From the NCBI RefSeq assembly GCF_018613675.1, contig NZ_JAGGPQ010000007.1, positions 1 through 64,000 of the forward strand: a stretch of 64,000 nt of DNA. Direction: 5' to 3'. The notes under the pieces were generated by a model. That model was not told the origin of the DNA. It saw nothing but the letters and a program-made list of their open reading frames with translations, and did no database searches. How positions within the stretch are numbered: the stretch's first letter is position 1; each line of letters starts with the position of its first letter. The DNA comes from Arthrobacter sp. ISL-85 (GTDB lineage Bacteria; Actinomycetota; Actinomycetes; Actinomycetales; Micrococcaceae). A program made the translations under genes and the position numbers. Shown here in pieces: positions 26,767 to 38,043 of the stretch.

Positions 26767-28323
26767 TTACTCCGGAACCACCAGCGCGGGCGTGTCCCGC
26801 TTGAGGGTTTCCCCGCGGAAGAAGCCTGGGTGCGTGCGGGACACGACCAGCATGACGACGGCGCCCAGGGCCAGGATGCCGATGCCCAGGATGAACACCA
26901 GGCCCACACCGAACACCTCGGAACCGCTGCCGAACTCGGGCGCCAGGCTGTCCACGGCGGTCTGGACGAACACCACGAACAGGCCCACGCCGCCCACCAC
27001 CGGGCACACCAGCCGGAGCACGAAGTGGCGCACGCTGTTGAACAGGCTGTGCCGGAAGTACCAGGTGCACGCCAGGGCGGTGAGGCCGTAGTAGAAGCAG
27101 ATCATCAGGCCCAGGGCCAGGATGGTGTCATTCAGGACGTTTTCGCTGATCACGTGCATCACTGCGTAGAACCCTGCGGACATCACGCCGGCGGCAATGG
27201 TGGCGAAGCCCGGCGTCGAAAACTTCCTGCTGATACGGCTGAACGGTTCCGGCAGGGCACCGTAGTGGGCCATGGCCAGCAGGCTCCGGGACGGCGACAT
27301 GAACGTGGACTGCAGGGAAGCGGCGGAGCTGGAAAGCACGGCAAGGGACATCAGGATCGCGAAGGGGCCCATGATGGGTGAGGCCAGGGCCGTGAAGATG
27401 TTCTCTTGGTTGTCCGCGTTGTTCAGGCCGTTTCCGGTGTCCCCGACGCCTGCGAACATCATGGTGGCGATGCTGACCAAGAGGTAGATGGCCAGGACGA
27501 TGGCGGCGGTCAGGGTGCCGGCCAGTCCGGCAGTCTTCTGGCCGTTGGCTGTTTCCTCGTTGACGGTGAGGCAGACGTCCCAGCCCCAGTACACGAAGAT
27601 CGAGAGGGAGATCCCCGCGGCAATCTGGCCGAAGGTCTCGATCTTGGTGACGTCGAACCAGTCCCAGCTGAACGGGATGGCCGTTTCGGACGTGGACCAG
27701 TTGGCGAAGGCCATGGCGACGAACAGGCCCAGGACCAGCAGTTGGAAGCCCACCAGGCTGTACTGCACCACCTTCGTGGTGTGCATGCCCCGGTAGCTGA
27801 CCCAAACAGCAAGCGCCACGAACACGAAGCAGGTAATGACGTTCAACGCTTTATTGTCGGCCAGGCCTGCCAGTTCCGGTGAGCCGGTGAGCTGGGACAG
27901 GAAGAGATAGAAGAAGTCGACGGCGACGCCGGCCAGGTTGGACAGCACGATGATGTTGGCGGCAAGCAGGCCCCAGCCGCCCATCCAGCCGATCCAGGGC
28001 CCGAAGGCCTTGGTCACCCAGGTGAAGGTGGTGCCGCTGTCCGGGGAGTCGGCGTTGAGCTCCCGGTAGGCGAGCGAAACCAGGATCATGGGGATGAACC
28101 CGATCAGGAAAATGACCGGCAGCTGGAGACCGGCTTCATTGACGGTTGGTCCCAGTGCGCTGGTGAGGGTGTAGGCGGGGGCGATGGTGGAAATGCCCAG
28201 GACGACGACGGCGAGGAGCCCGAGCTGCCCGCCCTTAAGTCCTTTGGCACTGAAGCCGTCCGCGGCGGGCGCATGCACGTGCGGAGCGGACTTGGAAGTG
28301 CTGGTGCGGATTGTCTCTGTCAT
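26767..28323 (-). CDS. APC-superfamily amino acid permease
   Basis: 518-residue membrane protein with about 12 helices. The N-terminal cytosolic tail (about 30 residues, HVHAPAADGFSAKGLKGG) leads into LGISTIAPAYTLTSALGP, the substrate-binding unwound helix 1 of APC permeases (AAAPxxxL-like). Helix 6 region GISLSIFVYWGWDVCLTVNEE and GTTFTWVTKAFGPW support the call. The cargo is probably an amino acid or amine; the subgroup cannot be set. Upstream, two operator-like repeats (28362-28379, 28416-28433) suggest repression by a local or distant regulator. No enzyme for the same pathway is adjacent. Confidence 0.88.
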   Translation of the reverse strand: MTETIRTSTSKSAPHVHAPAADGFSAKGLKGGQLGLLAVVVLGISTIAPAYTLTSALGPTVNEAGLQLPVIFLIGFIPMILVSLAYRELNADSPDSGTTFTWVTKAFGPWIGWMGGWGLLAANIIVLSNLAGVAVDFFYLFLSQLTGSPELAGLADNKALNVITCFVFVALAVWVSYRGMHTTKVVQYSLVGFQLLVLGLFVAMAFANWSTSETAIPFSWDWFDVTKIETFGQIAAGISLSIFVYWGWDVCLTVNEETANGQKTAGLAGTLTAAIVLAIYLLVSIATMMFAGVGDTGNGLNNADNQENIFTALASPIMGPFAILMSLAVLSSSAASLQSTFMSPSRSLLAMAHYGALPEPFSRISRKFSTPGFATIAAGVMSAGFYAVMHVISENVLNDTILALGLMICFYYGLTALACTWYFRHSLFNSVRHFVLRLVCPVVGGVGLFVVFVQTAVDSLAPEFGSGSEVFGVGLVFILGIGILALGAVVMLVVSRTHPGFFRGETLKRDTPALVVPE

Positions 28324-28361
28324 GGCACCACTTTCTGGAAGGTCGTGAGACGGAGGTCACT

Positions 28362-28379
28362 ATATGAATGGCGTTCATT
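28362..28379. promoter_or_regulatory. Operator-like repeat copy 1 upstream of the APC permease
   Basis: ATATGAATGGCGTTCATT. Its centre is a partial palindrome with ATGAA and TTCAT arms. A second, 14 of 18 matching copy lies 54 bp away in the same orientation. It is 38 nt upstream of the permease ATG. The TetR class would fit, but no cognate regulator is identified. Confidence 0.55.
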
Positions 28380-28415
28380 TAGTATGAGGGCGCCTCGCCA
28401 GTGATGCAAGGGGAA

Positions 28416-28433
28416 ATATGAATCCCATTCGTT
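28416..28433. promoter_or_regulatory. Operator-like repeat copy 2
   Basis: ATATGAATCCCATTCGTT, direct repeat of the copy at 28362. It lies between the permease and the dps gene, so it could affect either. The spacing of 54 bp is close to five helical turns. Confidence 0.5.
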
Positions 28434-28544
28434 TAAGACTGGCTTTCGGAATTAGTAAGCTCACTGAGAAATCGTCTTTGGGGCTGCCGCCGCCCCATTC
28501 ATGGCTGGTAGCGTCTGCCGTACTGGACCAATTGAGGAGGATGC

Positions 28545-29024
28545 ATGAAAGCTTCACCGACACTGACCAACAACCTGCAGGCTGTCCTGGCGGACCTGAT
28601 CGAGCTCCACGTTCAGGGCAAGCAGGCGCACTGGAACATCGTGGGCACCAACTTCCGGGACCTGCACCTGCAGCTTGACGAGATCGTCGACGCCGCCCGC
28701 CAGTTCGCCGACGAGACCGCCGAGCGCATGCGCGCCCTCCACGCGCTCCCCGACGGCCGCAGCTCCACCGTTGCCGAAACCACAAGTCTTGCCCAGTTCC
28801 CTGACGGTCTCATCAGCACCGGGGATGCCATCGAGCGTATCGTCGCTGCCATGGAGGCCGCCGTAGGCACCATGCGGAAAGTCCATGACGAAGTCGATGA
28901 GGAAGACCCCACGTCCGCGGACCTCCTGCACGAGTTCATCGCCCGGCTGGAGCAGTTCGCCTGGATGGTGCAGGCCGAAAACATGAAGCCCACCGCGAAG
29001 GTCACGGCGGCCGACTCCAAGTAG
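28545..29024 (+). CDS. dps: Dps-family ferritin-like DNA-protection protein
   Basis: 159-residue four-helix ferritin-like protein. Ferroxidase-site residues are recognisable: QAHWNIVGTNFRDLHLQLDE (His, Asp, Glu) and later DEIVDAARQFADETAER; residues after it fit the Dps pattern of two subunits sharing each iron site. Assembles as a dodecamer that stores iron and removes peroxide; DNA binding would come from a short basic terminus, which is weak here. ATG 28545 with GAGGAGG 5 nt upstream. It is divergent from the APC permease and followed by a G/C-rich terminator (29063-29100). Confidence 0.92.
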   Translation: MKASPTLTNNLQAVLADLIELHVQGKQAHWNIVGTNFRDLHLQLDEIVDAARQFADETAERMRALHALPDGRSSTVAETTSLAQFPDGLISTGDAIERIVAAMEAAVGTMRKVHDEVDEEDPTSADLLHEFIARLEQFAWMVQAENMKPTAKVTAADSK

Positions 29025-29062
29025 CGCGGGCGGAGGCCCTTCGCCGGGCCTTTCCCGGAGAA

Positions 29063-29100
29063 CGCCCGGCGCCGGGGGATTGCCACCTCGGCGCCGGGCG
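29063..29100. terminator. Hairpin between dps and the efflux gene
   Basis: Perfect 12-bp arms CGCCCGGCGCCG (29063-29074) and CGGCGCCGGGCG (29089-29100), 14-nt loop, no T run. It lies 39 nt after the dps stop and before the convergent MFS gene end. Confidence 0.7.
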
Positions 29101-29137
29101 TCCTCGTGTCCCACCGGCCAACGCCGGTGACGCGCAC

Positions 29138-30691
29138 TTACGTCGCGTGGGGCACTTTGCGAAGTACGACGGCGGCGAGGACTGCCGCCGTCGCCATCAG
29201 TGCCAGCCCAATTGCCGCCGTGATGTGTACGCCGGAATCGAATGCGGCGGCTGCGGCAGCCATGACGGCCTGCGACAGGGAAGCGGGCAGGAGATTGGCT
29301 GCCTCCACGGCGCCGGCCAGCGTTTCCCCGGCGTTGTGCAGTGCGGCTCCGGGCAACATGCCGTCAAGCCCCGCCGGCAGTCGGAGGTTTTGCTGGTAGG
29401 ACGCCGTCAGGATGGACCCCAGTACCGCAGTCCCCAGCAGCGATCCCACTTCGTAACCTGTCTCGGAAATCGCCGCCGCAGCGCCCGATTTCTCCGGCGG
29501 GGCCGAGCCGAGGATGAGGTCGTTGGAGATGGTTTCCGCCGTGCCTACTCCCAGTGCCAGGACCAGCAGCGCTGCCAGCAGCTGCGAGGGCCCGCCGTCG
29601 TGGTTTCCGAAGGCCACCATGCTGTAGCCGATGGCGCTGAAGGCCAGGCCCGCAGCGACAACGTACCCGGGCCGGACCTTGCGCACCAGCGGCACCACCA
29701 CCAGGCCCGCCGCCACCGTGACCGCCAGGGCCGGGACCATGGCGACGCCCGCCGCGGACGGGCTCAATCCCTCGAGGAGTTGGAGGTGCTGGGCAAGGAA
29801 GAGGATGAACCCGTTGAAGGAAAACAGGGCAAGGATGTTGGCGCTGATGGCCATGCTGAATACCCGGTTGCGGAACAGCGACATGTCCAGCAGCGGATGT
29901 ACCAGGCGGAGCTGCCGCCGCACGAACACGACGCCCACGGCCAGGCCGAACGCAATCGTGCCCAGCCCCGCGGCGCCCGGACCTTCGGTGGCCACTGACT
30001 TGATGCCGTAAACCACGGGCACCATGACCAGCATGGAGAGCAGGACGCTCGGGATATCCACCTTGCCCGGCGCGGGGTCCCTGGACTCCGGAATGAAGGC
30101 CGGCCCCAGAGCCAGCAGGGGGAGCATGAGTGGCACGGCCACCAGGAAAACGGCGCCCCACCAGAAGTGCTCCACCAGCCAGCCGCCCAGGATTGGCCCC
30201 AGGGCGGCGCCGCCGGAGAAGCCGGCAGCCCAGATGGCCACGGCCAACCGCCGGCGGTTCGGCTCCGGAAAGATGTTCCGGATCAGCGACAGGGTGGACG
30301 GCATCAGCATGGCGCCGAAGAACCCCAGGGCCGCGCGGCCGCCGATCAGCCACTCCGGCGTGGGGGCAAAGGCTGTGGCGGCGGACAGCCCGGCGAAGCC
30401 CATGCTGCCGATAACGAGAAGCCGCCGCCGCCCAATCCGGTCGCCGAGGCTTCCCATTGACACGAGCAGTCCGGCCAGGACCAGCGGATAAGCGTCAATG
30501 ATCCAGAGCAGCTGCAGGCCGGTCGGTTCCAGGGCGCGGGCAATGGCGGGCAGGGCGAAAGTCAGGGCGGTGTTGTCCACCGCCACCAGCAGCACGGGAA
30601 ACATCAGAAGTCCCAGTGCAAGCCAATCGTGCCACGGGCGGCTCGTCCGGGTGCTGTTCCCGTGGCTGCGTGTGGGGCTGAAGGTCGTCAT
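29138..30691 (-). CDS. DHA2-family MFS multidrug efflux transporter
   Basis: 517-residue permease with about 14 membrane helices, matching the DHA2 group. Helix 1 motif LLVAVDNTALTFALPAIARAL (residues about 30-50, the D1/C motif region). Loop 2-3 GDRIGRRRLLVIGS. The helix 5 region carries GFSGGAALGPILGGWLVEHF, the antiporter motif C. It probably exports cationic or hydrophobic compounds; the substrate is unknown. ATG 30691 directly precedes the 26-bp palindrome at 30697-30722 on this strand, so the start is well placed. Divergent TetR gene at 30762 is the likely repressor. Confidence 0.93.
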   Translation of the reverse strand: MTTFSPTRSHGNSTRTSRPWHDWLALGLLMFPVLLVAVDNTALTFALPAIARALEPTGLQLLWIIDAYPLVLAGLLVSMGSLGDRIGRRRLLVIGSMGFAGLSAATAFAPTPEWLIGGRAALGFFGAMLMPSTLSLIRNIFPEPNRRRLAVAIWAAGFSGGAALGPILGGWLVEHFWWGAVFLVAVPLMLPLLALGPAFIPESRDPAPGKVDIPSVLLSMLVMVPVVYGIKSVATEGPGAAGLGTIAFGLAVGVVFVRRQLRLVHPLLDMSLFRNRVFSMAISANILALFSFNGFILFLAQHLQLLEGLSPSAAGVAMVPALAVTVAAGLVVVPLVRKVRPGYVVAAGLAFSAIGYSMVAFGNHDGGPSQLLAALLVLALGVGTAETISNDLILGSAPPEKSGAAAAISETGYEVGSLLGTAVLGSILTASYQQNLRLPAGLDGMLPGAALHNAGETLAGAVEAANLLPASLSQAVMAAAAAAFDSGVHITAAIGLALMATAAVLAAVVLRKVPHAT

Positions 30692-30696
30692 TCCAT

Positions 30697-30722
30697 AACT
30701 ATACCGTCCAGACGGTATAGTT
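30697..30722. promoter_or_regulatory. TetR operator, perfect 26-bp palindrome
   Basis: Perfect 12-bp arms AACTATACCGTC (30697-30708) and GACGGTATAGTT (30711-30722) separated by CA. It lies between the divergent efflux pump and TetR genes, 6 nt upstream of the pump ATG. It will act both as the pump operator and as an autoregulatory site. The inner TATAC/GTATA could double as -10 elements on each strand. Confidence 0.92.
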
Positions 30723-30761
30723 TGAAACCAGCAAGTTCCGTTTTCCCTCTTGGAGGAGGGC

Positions 30762-31310
30762 ATGATGGAAGGCATGCCCCGAAAGCCTGTAGCCCGTGAC
30801 GCGGTCCTTGATGCCTTCGAGTCCCTGCTGATCGAGGTGGGGGAGCGCGCCGCAACCCTTGACGCCGTAGCCCGGAAGGCCGGGGTGTCCAAAGGTGGCC
30901 TGCTCTACCACTTCCCCAACAAGGAAGCCCTCATCGCCGTGCTGCTGGACCGCCTTGAGGACCTGGCCAAGGAGGACGCCGACGCGATGGCTTCGGCCCG
31001 CGAAGGCGCCGCGGCCTACTTCATCCGTTCATCTGTCTGGGCGGATACTCCGCTCGACCGGGCCATCGTGGCCGCCACGCGGCTTGCCGAGGTGGCGCAT
31101 GAAGAGACGCGCCGCCGGTTCGCGGGCATCCAGCAGCGATGGCTGGACGAGATCGCCGCGGACGTGGGGCCGGGCCTGGCCAAGGCCGTCCTGTACATGG
31201 GGGACGGTTTGTACTTCAATGCCATGCTGTCCGTGGGCCCCGCGCCGGAAGGGGGAGCAGCCGCGGACGTGGAGGAGCTCCTGGCCGCTTTGGAGCGGCT
31301 CCGCAGGTAG
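30762..31310 (+). CDS. TetR-family repressor of the efflux pump
   Basis: 182-residue regulator. Helix-turn-helix TLDAVARKAGVSKGGLLYHF (residues about 30-49) ending KEALIAVLLDRL; the remaining helical part is the ligand-binding domain, with VARSSVWAD-like and AATRLAEVAHEETRRRF stretches. Start: ATG 30762 or 30765, both just behind GGAGGAGGG; ATG 30774 also possible. It is divergent from the DHA2 pump with the 26-bp palindrome between them, the standard layout of a TetR-controlled exporter. Effector is probably a pump substrate (inference). Confidence 0.93.
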   Translation: MMEGMPRKPVARDAVLDAFESLLIEVGERAATLDAVARKAGVSKGGLLYHFPNKEALIAVLLDRLEDLAKEDADAMASAREGAAAYFIRSSVWADTPLDRAIVAATRLAEVAHEETRRRFAGIQQRWLDEIAADVGPGLAKAVLYMGDGLYFNAMLSVGPAPEGGAAADVEELLAALERLRR

Positions 31311-31404
31311 CCCGGGCCATTTGCGGGGAAGGGTTGAGGCGTAGGACAATGGAGAGTTGTGGGGGCTGTCACCGGCCGTCACCATCCAACAAATGAATAG
31401 CCTT

Positions 31405-31660
31405 TGATCTGCGGCGGGAGAGTTCTGCCGGAAGTACAGGCAGGCGCCGTAGGAGCAAATCCTCCCCAGGAATCTCGCAGGCCCCTGTACCGCCGCGGCG
31501 AGGCACCTCTGGAAAGCAGCAGGCAGCTTCATTTCCTCCCTCTGGGGAGCGGAAGAACTGTTGTGTTCACCGACGGTGCAAGCGGTTCCTGCCCCGGCAG
31601 GCACCGCGGAAACTCTCAGGTCCAATACAGAGCGGGGAGGGACCCGAGTAGCTGTGGCGT
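31405..31660 (+). promoter_or_regulatory. Tandem glycine riboswitch upstream of gcvP
   Basis: Two glycine aptamers back to back. Aptamer 1 (about 31408-31520): GCGGGAGAG-like start, core GCGCCGTAGGAGCAA (31444-31458), then CTCGCAGG (31474-31481) and CACCTCTGGAAAGC. Aptamer 2 (about 31529-31655): core CACCGACGGTGCAAGCGG (31569-31586), AACTCTCAGGTCC (31611-31623) and closing GAGCGGGGAGGG. These match the glycine class seen ahead of gcv operons. Glycine binding should switch on the cleavage genes. No terminator follows; the SD CTGGAG (31681-31686) may be controlled, so a translational switch is likely (inference). Confidence 0.95.
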
Positions 31661-31693
31661 ACCCTGCGCCGCCTGAGTATCTGGAGTTCTCCC

Positions 31694-34543
<2,850 letters not shown>

Positions 34544-34556
34544 AGGACCGGCCACC

Positions 34557-35705
34557 GTGACCGAGAAATACACCGCCCTTTACGACGAGCACAAAAAGCT
34601 TGGCGCCTCCTTCACCGACTTCGGTGGCTGGCAGATGCCGCTCAAATACAGCTCCGAACTGGCCGAACACCACGCCGTCCGCAACGCCGCCGGGCTGTTC
34701 GACCTCTCCCACATGGGCGAAGTCTGGGTCAACGGCCCCGAAGCCGGCGCGTTCCTGGACTACGCCCTGGTAGGAAAGATCTCCGCCATGGCCGTGGGCA
34801 AGGCCAAGTACTCGCTGATCTGCAACGAGGACGGCGGGATCATTGATGACCTCATCACGTACCGCCGCCCTGCCGCGGCGGACGGCACGGACGTCTTCCT
34901 GGTGGTACCCAACGCCGGCAATGCGAGCGTGGTTGCGGCGGCCCTGCAGGAACGGGCCGCAGGGTTCGACGTGCAGGTGGAGGATGCCTCAGCCCGGACA
35001 TCGCTGATAGCGGTGCAGGGACCCAAAGCCCAGGAACTCCTGCTGCGCCTGGTCCCGGCCGCGCAGCACTCCTCGGTGACGGACCTGAAGTACTACGCCG
35101 CCGTGGAGGTGCCGTTCCTGGTGGGCGGCGCCGGCAAGGAACTCCTGCTCGCGCGCACCGGTTATACGGGCGAGGACGGATTCGAGATCTTCGTGGACAA
35201 CGCCGACGCCTCCGCGCTGTGGCAGGCACTTATCGCCATCGCCGACGAAGGGGAATTGACCCCCGCCGGCCTCGCCTCCCGTGACTCCCTGCGCCTCGAA
35301 GCAGGGATGCCGCTGTACGGAAACGAACTGTCGCTGCAGGACGATCCGTTCGCTGCAGGCCTGGGTGCTGTCGTCGCACTGTCCAAGGAAGGCGACTTTG
35401 TTGGCAAAGCTGCGTTGGCCGCCAAAAAGGAAGCCGGCGCCGGCAGCACCTCCGGCCGCCGCCTTGTGGGCCTCAAAGGCAAGGGCCGGCGCGCAGGCCG
35501 CGCGCACTACCCCGTGCTCCAGGACGGCGCCACCGTCGGCAAAGTCACGTCCGGCCAGCCCTCACCCACCCTTGGCTACCCCATCGCCATGGCCTACGTC
35601 GACGTCGCGCACTCGGCACCCGGCACCGCCCTGGCCATCGATCTTCGCGGCAAGGCAGAGCCGTTCGAAGTCGTCGACCTCCCGTTCTACCGCCGGGCCA
35701 AGTAG
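34557..35705 (+). CDS. gcvT: Aminomethyltransferase (T protein)
   Basis: 382-residue folate-dependent enzyme moving the methylene group from aminomethyl-GcvH to tetrahydrofolate and releasing ammonia. Blocks: FGGWQMPLKYSSELAEHHAVRN, GLFDLSHMGEVWVNGP, ARTGYTGEDGFEI, RDSLRLEAGMPLYGNEL and the C-terminal barrel with SPTLGYPIAMAYVDV. The catalytic Asp is in AGLFDLSHMGEV. GTG 34557 follows GGACCGGCC by 3 nt. Immediately downstream of gcvP (13 nt). The gene that should lie near it, gcvH, is not in the window; a hairpin repeat and a serine dehydratase gene follow instead. Confidence 0.96.
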   Translation: MTEKYTALYDEHKKLGASFTDFGGWQMPLKYSSELAEHHAVRNAAGLFDLSHMGEVWVNGPEAGAFLDYALVGKISAMAVGKAKYSLICNEDGGIIDDLITYRRPAAADGTDVFLVVPNAGNASVVAAALQERAAGFDVQVEDASARTSLIAVQGPKAQELLLRLVPAAQHSSVTDLKYYAAVEVPFLVGGAGKELLLARTGYTGEDGFEIFVDNADASALWQALIAIADEGELTPAGLASRDSLRLEAGMPLYGNELSLQDDPFAAGLGAVVALSKEGDFVGKAALAAKKEAGAGSTSGRRLVGLKGKGRRAGRAHYPVLQDGATVGKVTSGQPSPTLGYPIAMAYVDVAHSAPGTALAIDLRGKAEPFEVVDLPFYRRAK

Positions 35706-35745
35706 TCCAGCGTGCTGCTCCGTGGCTGGCCCCGGGACCGGCGGA

Positions 35746-35806
35746 CCGGACATTTTCACGCGTGCTGCTCCTTCGTCGCTTTGACGCACGCTTTCGAAAA
35801 GTCCGG
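35746..35806. repeat. Imperfect hairpin repeat element between gcvT and sdaA
   Basis: CCGGAC (35746-35751) pairs with GTCCGG (35801-35806), TTTT with AAAA, and GCGTGC (35760-35765) with GCACGC (35786-35791), giving a roughly 60-bp imperfect inverted repeat. A direct repeat of GCGTGCTGCTCC occurs at 35710-35721 and 35760-35771. It lies in a 188-bp gap with no coding frame. I believe similar intergenic elements recur in Arthrobacter genomes, but this is recollection, not a search. Confidence 0.6.
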
Positions 35807-35840
35807 CTCCGCCGTCCCCTTGCGGGCACGTCGTTTTTCC

Positions 35841-35860
35841 GTGGTTGAGCCTGTCGAAAC
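35841..35860. repeat. Interspersed intergenic repeat unit (GTGGTTGAGCCTGTCGAAAC)
   Basis: The 20-bp unit GTGGTTGAGCCTGTCGAAAC is one I recognise as a recurrent short intergenic repeat in Arthrobacter and related actinobacteria, usually read as GGTTTCGACAGGCTCAACC. It is 35 bp after the hairpin repeat, before the sdaA ribosome site. Only one copy is in this window, so recurrence is established knowledge and not shown here. Confidence 0.6.
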
Positions 35861-35893
35861 CCCAACAACTGTTTTTAGTTAGGAACCTCTCGC

Positions 35894-37333
35894 ATGGCTG
35901 TTGGCGTTTTTGATCTTTTTTCGATTGGTATTGGGCCTTCGTCGTCGCATACTGTGGGGCCGATGCGGGCTGCTGCTGTGTTCGCTGAGGAGCTGACGGC
36001 TTCCGGGACGCTGGGTGCTGTGGCGGGGTTGCGGGTGGATTTGTATGGGTCGTTGGCCGCGACGGGGCACGGGCACGGGACGATGACTGCGGTCCTGTTG
36101 GGGTTGGAGGGGTTCCATCCGGAACTGATCCTCCCGGAGCAGGTGGAGGAGCGGCTGGCCAGCATCGCGGAGACCGGGACCCTGAACCTGGCAGGTACTG
36201 TCCCGCTGCGGTATGGGGTGGGCGATATGGTGCTGCGGCCCTTGACGGTGTTGCCGCGGCACACGAACGGGATGACGTTCACCGTCACCGACGCCGGCGG
36301 GAATGTGCTGCACGCGGCGACGTTCTTCTCGGTCGGTGGCGGGTTCATTGTCCGGGAGGGTGAGGAGGACGCGGCGCAGCAGGAACTGGACGCCTCCAAA
36401 GAGGTACTGCCGCACCCGTTCCGGACCGCCGCGGAACTGCTGGAGCACTGCGCGGTGACCGGGCTGGGCATCGCGGACGTGATGCTGGTCAACGAGAAAG
36501 CCTCCCGGGATGAGCAGGAGATCCGGGCGGGTTTGCTGCAGATCTGGTCCGTGATGGAGAACTGCGTGGCCGCCTCGCTCAAGCGTGAGGGGGTGCTGCC
36601 GGGTGGGTTGAAGGTCCGCCGCCGCGCCCCGGACTGGTACGAGCGGCTGCAGAAGGAGTGCGCGGACGGCCGGGACGAGGACCCGGACGCTCCCTGGGAC
36701 GCTGGCCCGTTCGACCCGAGGTATTGGCAGGAGTGGGTTAACTTGGTGGCGTTGGCGGTGAACGAGGAGAACGCCTCCGGCGGGCGGGTGGTCACCGCCC
36801 CCACGAACGGGGCGGCCGGGATCATCCCGGCGGTGCTGTTCTACGCCCTGCACTTCGCCCCGGGCATGGACCAGGCCAGCCAGGCCGACCGGGAGGCCGT
36901 GGTGGTCAGGTTCCTCCTCGCCGCCGGGGCCGTGGGGGTGCTGTATAAGGAACAGGCCTCGATTTCCGGGGCCGAGGTGGGCTGCCAGGGCGAAGTCGGG
37001 TCGGCGTCCTCGATGGCCGCCGCGGGCCTGGCCGAGGTCATGGGCGGCACCCCCGCGCAGGTGGAGAACGCCGCGGAGATCGCGATGGAACACAACCTGG
37101 GCCTGACCTGTGACCCGATCGGCGGCCTGGTCCAGGTCCCCTGCATCGAACGGAACGCGATCGCCGCCGCGAAGGCCATCAACGCCGCGAAAATGGCGCT
37201 CTGGGGCGACGGCACCCACCGCGTCTCCCTGGACGAAGTCATCATCACCATGCGCGAAACCGGCAAGGACATGTCCTCCAAATACAAGGAAACCGCCATG
37301 GGCGGCCTCGCCGTCAACGTCGTCGAATGCTGA
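35894..37333 (+). CDS. sdaA: L-serine ammonia-lyase (single-chain, Fe-S type)
   Basis: 479-residue L-serine dehydratase converting serine to pyruvate and ammonia. Beta domain starts [20 protein letters not shown]. Alpha domain has [33 protein letters not shown] and [20 protein letters not shown], whose cysteines bind the 4Fe-4S cluster. ATG 35894 has AGGAA 8 nt upstream. It follows gcvT, so it could use serine formed from glycine by GlyA. Its first 150 codons use many T-ending and TTG codons, unlike the C-ending style of neighbours and of its own 3' end. A 7-bp hairpin (37347-37367) ends it. Confidence 0.95.
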   Translation: MAVGVFDLFSIGIGPSSSHTVGPMRAAAVFAEELTASGTLGAVAGLRVDLYGSLAATGHGHGTMTAVLLGLEGFHPELILPEQVEERLASIAETGTLNLAGTVPLRYGVGDMVLRPLTVLPRHTNGMTFTVTDAGGNVLHAATFFSVGGGFIVREGEEDAAQQELDASKEVLPHPFRTAAELLEHCAVTGLGIADVMLVNEKASRDEQEIRAGLLQIWSVMENCVAASLKREGVLPGGLKVRRRAPDWYERLQKECADGRDEDPDAPWDAGPFDPRYWQEWVNLVALAVNEENASGGRVVTAPTNGAAGIIPAVLFYALHFAPGMDQASQADREAVVVRFLLAAGAVGVLYKEQASISGAEVGCQGEVGSASSMAAAGLAEVMGGTPAQVENAAEIAMEHNLGLTCDPIGGLVQVPCIERNAIAAAKAINAAKMALWGDGTHRVSLDEVIITMRETGKDMSSKYKETAMGGLAVNVVEC

Positions 37334-37346
37334 CACCCAACTGACC

Positions 37347-37367
37347 CGGCAGCAGGGCTGGCTGCCG
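37347..37367. terminator. Short hairpin between sdaA and tspO
   Basis: CGGCAGC (37347-37353) pairs with GCTGCCG (37361-37367), loop 7 nt, between two convergent genes. Stem is short and lacks a T run, so termination is likely but not certain. Confidence 0.5.
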
Positions 37368-37378
37368 ATGCCCGTGGC

Positions 37379-37924
37379 TTAGTTGTGCAGTGCGGCCCAC
37401 CAGTTAAGGCTGGCGGCGAACACCAGCCATGAGACGTAGGGCAGCAGGAGCAGTCCTGCCGTCCGGCTGATGGGACCGAAATGCAGCACCGTCACCGTGA
37501 CGGCAGCAACCAGGGCCACGATGATGGCCAGCCCCAGCCATAGGGCTGCCGTGCCGAAGGCGGGGTAAAGTGCGAAAAACACCGGGGTCCAGGCGAGGTT
37601 GAGGGCCAGTTGGATGGCGTAGACCACCATGGCCTGCCGCCTTCCGTCCGTACGTTTACGCCACACCAGCCATGCGGCGAGGGCCATAGCTGCGTAGAGA
37701 ACGGTCCAGACCGGTCCGAACACGCCGTTGGGCGGGGACCAGGGCGCCTTGTCCGCAGCGGCGTACCATCCGGTGACGTTGGCCGCCGAGGCCAGCCCGC
37801 CCAGCGCGGCCACCAGCAGGGACGCCGCCAGGAAAGCGGCAAGCGCTCCCGCCTGGACCGCGGCACTGTACGGCTGGCTGCCGCTTCCCGTGGGAGCGGC
37901 GCCCTGTTCCCCATCCGGCCTCAT
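37379..37924 (-). CDS. TspO/MBR family membrane protein
   Basis: 181-residue protein with five membrane helices, as in TspO/peripheral benzodiazepine receptor. N-terminus is a charged 25-residue tail, then helix 1 (LAAFLAASLLVAALGGLAS). Conserved family segments are WYAADKAPWSPPNGVFGPVW, LALNLAWTPVFFALYPAFG and the terminal LLPYVSWLVFAASLNWWAAL, all rich in the Trp and aromatic residues that line the ligand pocket. It binds porphyrins or sterol-like molecules in other species; substrate here unknown. ATG 37924 is chosen since the longer frame has no family match. Divergent from the FemX gene. Confidence 0.92.
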   Translation of the reverse strand: MRPDGEQGAAPTGSGSQPYSAAVQAGALAAFLAASLLVAALGGLASAANVTGWYAAADKAPWSPPNGVFGPVWTVLYAAMALAAWLVWRKRTDGRRQAMVVYAIQLALNLAWTPVFFALYPAFGTAALWLGLAIIVALVAAVTVTVLHFGPISRTAGLLLLPYVSWLVFAASLNWWAALHN

Positions 37925-38043
37925 ACCCCAACCCTTGTTGAACGTCCTGGGCTCCGTCAAGGCGGCGCTTACAACCGGGCGATGCCGGCGCGGGCGTGCT
38001 GGAGAAAAGCCGGGAGCGCATGAGGCTTTAGACTTGAGGCTGC

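Noticed and set aside
35706..35893. A degraded gcvH in the gap after gcvT
   Set aside because: No frame in the 188 bp resembles the lipoyl domain (no ESVK-like segment), so there is no pseudogene to annotate. The gap is only reported as a repeat region.
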